Assembly (NCBI GenBank): GCA_963975425.1
Contig: CAXBGS010000009.1
Coordinates: 1 to 64,000 of the forward strand
Length of the DNA stretch: 64,000 bases
Direction: 5' to 3'
DNA from: CAXBGS01 sp963975425
GTDB taxonomy: Bacteria; Planctomycetota; Planctomycetia; Pirellulales; Pirellulaceae
The notes under the pieces were generated by a model. The model did not search any database. It saw only the letters and a list, made by a program, of their open reading frames with translations, and was not told the DNA's origin. This document shows, in pieces, positions 62,218 through 64,000 of this stretch; positions within the stretch are counted from its first letter, which is position 1; every line of letters starts with the position of its first letter. The translations under genes and the position numbers were made by a program.

Positions 62218-64000
62218 TTACGTGTTGATCAATTTCGACACCGTGTCGACCAGTTCTGGGCCGTGGACCGGTTTGCTGATGAATTGCGTACAGCCCGAAT
62301 TGAGTGCTTCCTGAATTTCATCGGAGGTCGCGCCCGCGGTCAGCGCGATGATTGGCATCGTGAACCCATCGTCGCGGATCGCGACCGTCGCATCACGCCC
62401 GTTCATTTCCGGCATTTGCATGTCCATCAGGACGCAGCTGAACGGTTTTCCTTCGGCTTCGGCCCTACGAACTTCGGCGACGGCTTCGGCACCGTTGACC
62501 GATTCGACCACCTCCGCACCGGCTCGGGTCAGGAAGTGCTTGGTTACCATCAGGATGTCGCGCGCGTCGTCAGCGACCAGGACCCGCCCCCTGATCGAAC
62601 CGAGTTTCTCGGTGCCGGTGGAATTGGGCTGGATGTCGAGTTGCGTCGGTTGAATCCGTTCGCGTTTGGGCACATCGCCGATTGCCAAGCGCAACGTGAA
62701 TGTACTGCCTTTTCCTTCAACGCTTTCCACGTCAATGTCGCCATCAAGCAACGTCGCCAGCCGCTTGCTGATCACCAATCCAAGGCCCGTGCCTTCGACG
62801 CCGACCATTTTGGTCGCGTCATGGACCTGCGAGAATGCCTGGAACAGATGATTGATTTTTCGCTGTGAGATTCCGATACCGGTGTCGATGACCTTAAAGT
62901 AGACGTTCAGCTCGTCGGATGAAACAACCAAGCGGACGTCGCCATTGGGGGTAAACTTGATCGCGTTACCCAAGAGATTGACGAGAATCTGTTCCACGCG
63001 CGATCGGTCACTGTGAAGTTGGGACGGAACCGGACCGTCGAATTCGATCGCGAGCGGCACTTGGCTATCCTTGCTGCGGTGACGCATCAAATCCATCAAG
63101 TCGGCCAGCATCGGAACCAACTTGAACAGCGAGTTGCGAATTTGCAACTTGCCGGCTTCAACTTTGGATAAATCCAAAATGTCATTGATGATCCTAAGCA
63201 AGAATCGCCCGTTGCGGATGACGGTTTCCAGGTGGTCGGGCTGAACGTCTTTTCCTTCGCGCAGGTCTCGCAGGGCGATGTCGCTGAACCCCAGAATCGC
63301 TGACATGGGTGAACGGATTTCGTGGCTCATGTTGGTTAGAAAAGACGTCTTTGCGCGACTGGCGTCTTCGGCGGACAAACGCGCGTGTTCCAAATGCACT
63401 TCGGTTTCTTTCCTAGCGGTAACATCGCTCATGTACATCGCCGCACCGCCATTGATTGGAAACGATTTAACGTCATACCAACGATTCAATTTCGGCGAAA
63501 AGTATTCCGTGGTTTCAGCGGATTGTGATCGACGGACGCGATCAAGCAGCGAGAGCAGCGGGGACGTAGGATCGGTCGAAAAAACATCTTCATAGGGCAT
63601 GCCGATTAACGATTCATCATTTTTTGCATCGGCCATCTGCAGCGCAGAACGATTGGCGACACGAATGATCCCTTCGCGATCGAAGCTGATAAACGCGTCC
63701 TCGATGTTCTCGATTACCTCGCTAATGATGCTCCGTGATTCAGAAAGTTGGCGTTCGGTTTCTTTCCTTTCGGAAATGTCTTCGACCAAGGAAATCGCAC
63801 ACTGCGGCTCGCCGTTTAACTTGCGTTGCAGCGAAACCGTCAACCGAATCCAGACGATGTGGCCGTCTCGGTGGAAATACCTTTTCTCCAGCGAATACCC
63901 ATCAATCTCACCGCGTTTCAGCCGTTCGAACTCAACCAAGTCCGCTTCGAGGTCGTCCCGATGGGTGATGTCCTGAAACGTCCGCTGCATCAATTCGTCT
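62218..64000 (-). CDS. PAS-domain hybrid histidine kinase with C-terminal receiver (N-terminus beyond window)
   Basis: At least 594 residues, open to the right edge, so the N-terminus is missing. At least two PAS modules are seen (FQDITHRDDLEADLVEF with GHIVWIRLTVSL and VEDISERKETERQL; then RSIISEVIENIEDAFISFDREG). A HisKA H-box, FLTNMSHEIRSPMSAILGFSDI, carries the phospho-His. The HATPase has NLLGNAIKFTPNGDVRL (N box), FKVIDTGIGIS (G1) and VEGTGLGLVISKRLA (G2). The C-terminal receiver has the acidic residues in VLVADDARDILMV and the phospho-acceptor in CVLMDMQMPEMNGRDA. A soluble multistep phosphorelay kinase; no output DNA-binding domain. It faces leftward, next to the quinone reductase gene. 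Confidence 0.93.
   Translation of the reverse strand, partial: DELMQRTFQDITHRDDLEADLVEFERLKRGEIDGYSLEKRYFHRDGHIVWIRLTVSLQRKLNGEPQCAISLVEDISERKETERQLSESRSIISEVIENIEDAFISFDREGIIRVANRSALQMADAKNDESLIGMPYEDVFSTDPTSPLLSLLDRVRRSQSAETTEYFSPKLNRWYDVKSFPINGGAAMYMSDVTARKETEVHLEHARLSAEDASRAKTSFLTNMSHEIRSPMSAILGFSDIALRDLREGKDVQPDHLETVIRNGRFLLRIINDILDLSKVEAGKLQIRNSLFKLVPMLADLMDLMRHRSKDSQVPLAIEFDGPVPSQLHSDRSRVEQILVNLLGNAIKFTPNGDVRLVVSSDELNVYFKVIDTGIGISQRKINHLFQAFSQVHDATKMVGVEGTGLGLVISKRLATLLDGDIDVESVEGKGSTFTLRLAIGDVPKRERIQPTQLDIQPNSTGTEKLGSIRGRVLVADDARDILMVTKHFLTRAGAEVVESVNGAEAVAEVRRAEAEGKPFSCVLMDMQMPEMNGRDATVAIRDDGFTMPIIALTAGATSDEIQEALNSGCTQFISKPVHGPELVDTVSKLINT

Noticed and set aside
1..64000. tRNA or rRNA genes
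   Set aside because: No segment read by eye showed the tRNA cloverleaf signatures or conserved rRNA sequence; a covariance-model search would be decisive.

Overview
This looks like chromosomal DNA of a marine-type planctomycete (order Pirellulales, Rhodopirellula-like). The evidence is seven secreted or exported sulfatase genes (one frameshifted), the planctomycete-specific set of cytochrome-like, DUF1501, DUF1549 and DUF1553 proteins, a Rhodopirellula/Verrucomicrobium-type ECF sigma factor paired with a FecR-LamG protein, and a TIGR03067 protein. I saw no rRNA, tRNA, CRISPR array, insertion sequence or phage gene.

The first 32 kb is a polysaccharide and sulfate-ester degradation region. In order it holds the end of a DUF1552 gene, a sulfatase, the ECF sigma/FecR-LamG pair, a secreted esterase, a truncated copy of a GH67-like gene, a sulfatase with an unusual nucleoside-hydrolase-like N-terminal half, a frameshifted sulfatase, the full-length GH67-like gene, a long S1_4-like sulfatase and a serine hydrolase. 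A tightly coupled four-gene operon follows (cytochrome-WD40, DUF1501, PPC protein, cytochrome-DUF1549-DUF1553), then three more sulfatases, pcm and a TIM-barrel hydrolase-like protein.

From about 33 kb to 62 kb the character changes completely. The genes are small, stress-type, mostly monocistronic and often divergent: DUF2383, catalase, an FAD/NAD(P) protein, two SDRs, baeRF family 3, DUF3140, TIGR03067, a YqjD-like protein, M20 and YbdK enzymes, a tiny acidic lipoprotein, YqaE/Pmp3, YetF, CsbD, DJ-1/PfpI, DUF4142, DUF1990, DedA, SPW-VKOR, an epimerase, MgtC, a quinone reductase and several unknowns. Many are homologues of genes run by SigB or RpoS in other bacteria.

The main discovery is that the upstream regions of this second half carry matches to the sigma-54 (RpoN) -24/-12 promoter, TGGCAC-N5-TTGCW. 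I count about 20 sites: two match all 11 defined positions, fourteen match at least 9, and all face a gene start. The first 33 kb shows nothing comparable by eye. This suggests a stress regulon governed by sigma-54 and an unidentified enhancer-binding activator. No rpoN or AAA+ activator gene lies in the window; an orphan receiver protein and a hybrid histidine kinase, cut by the right edge, are the only signalling genes in this part.
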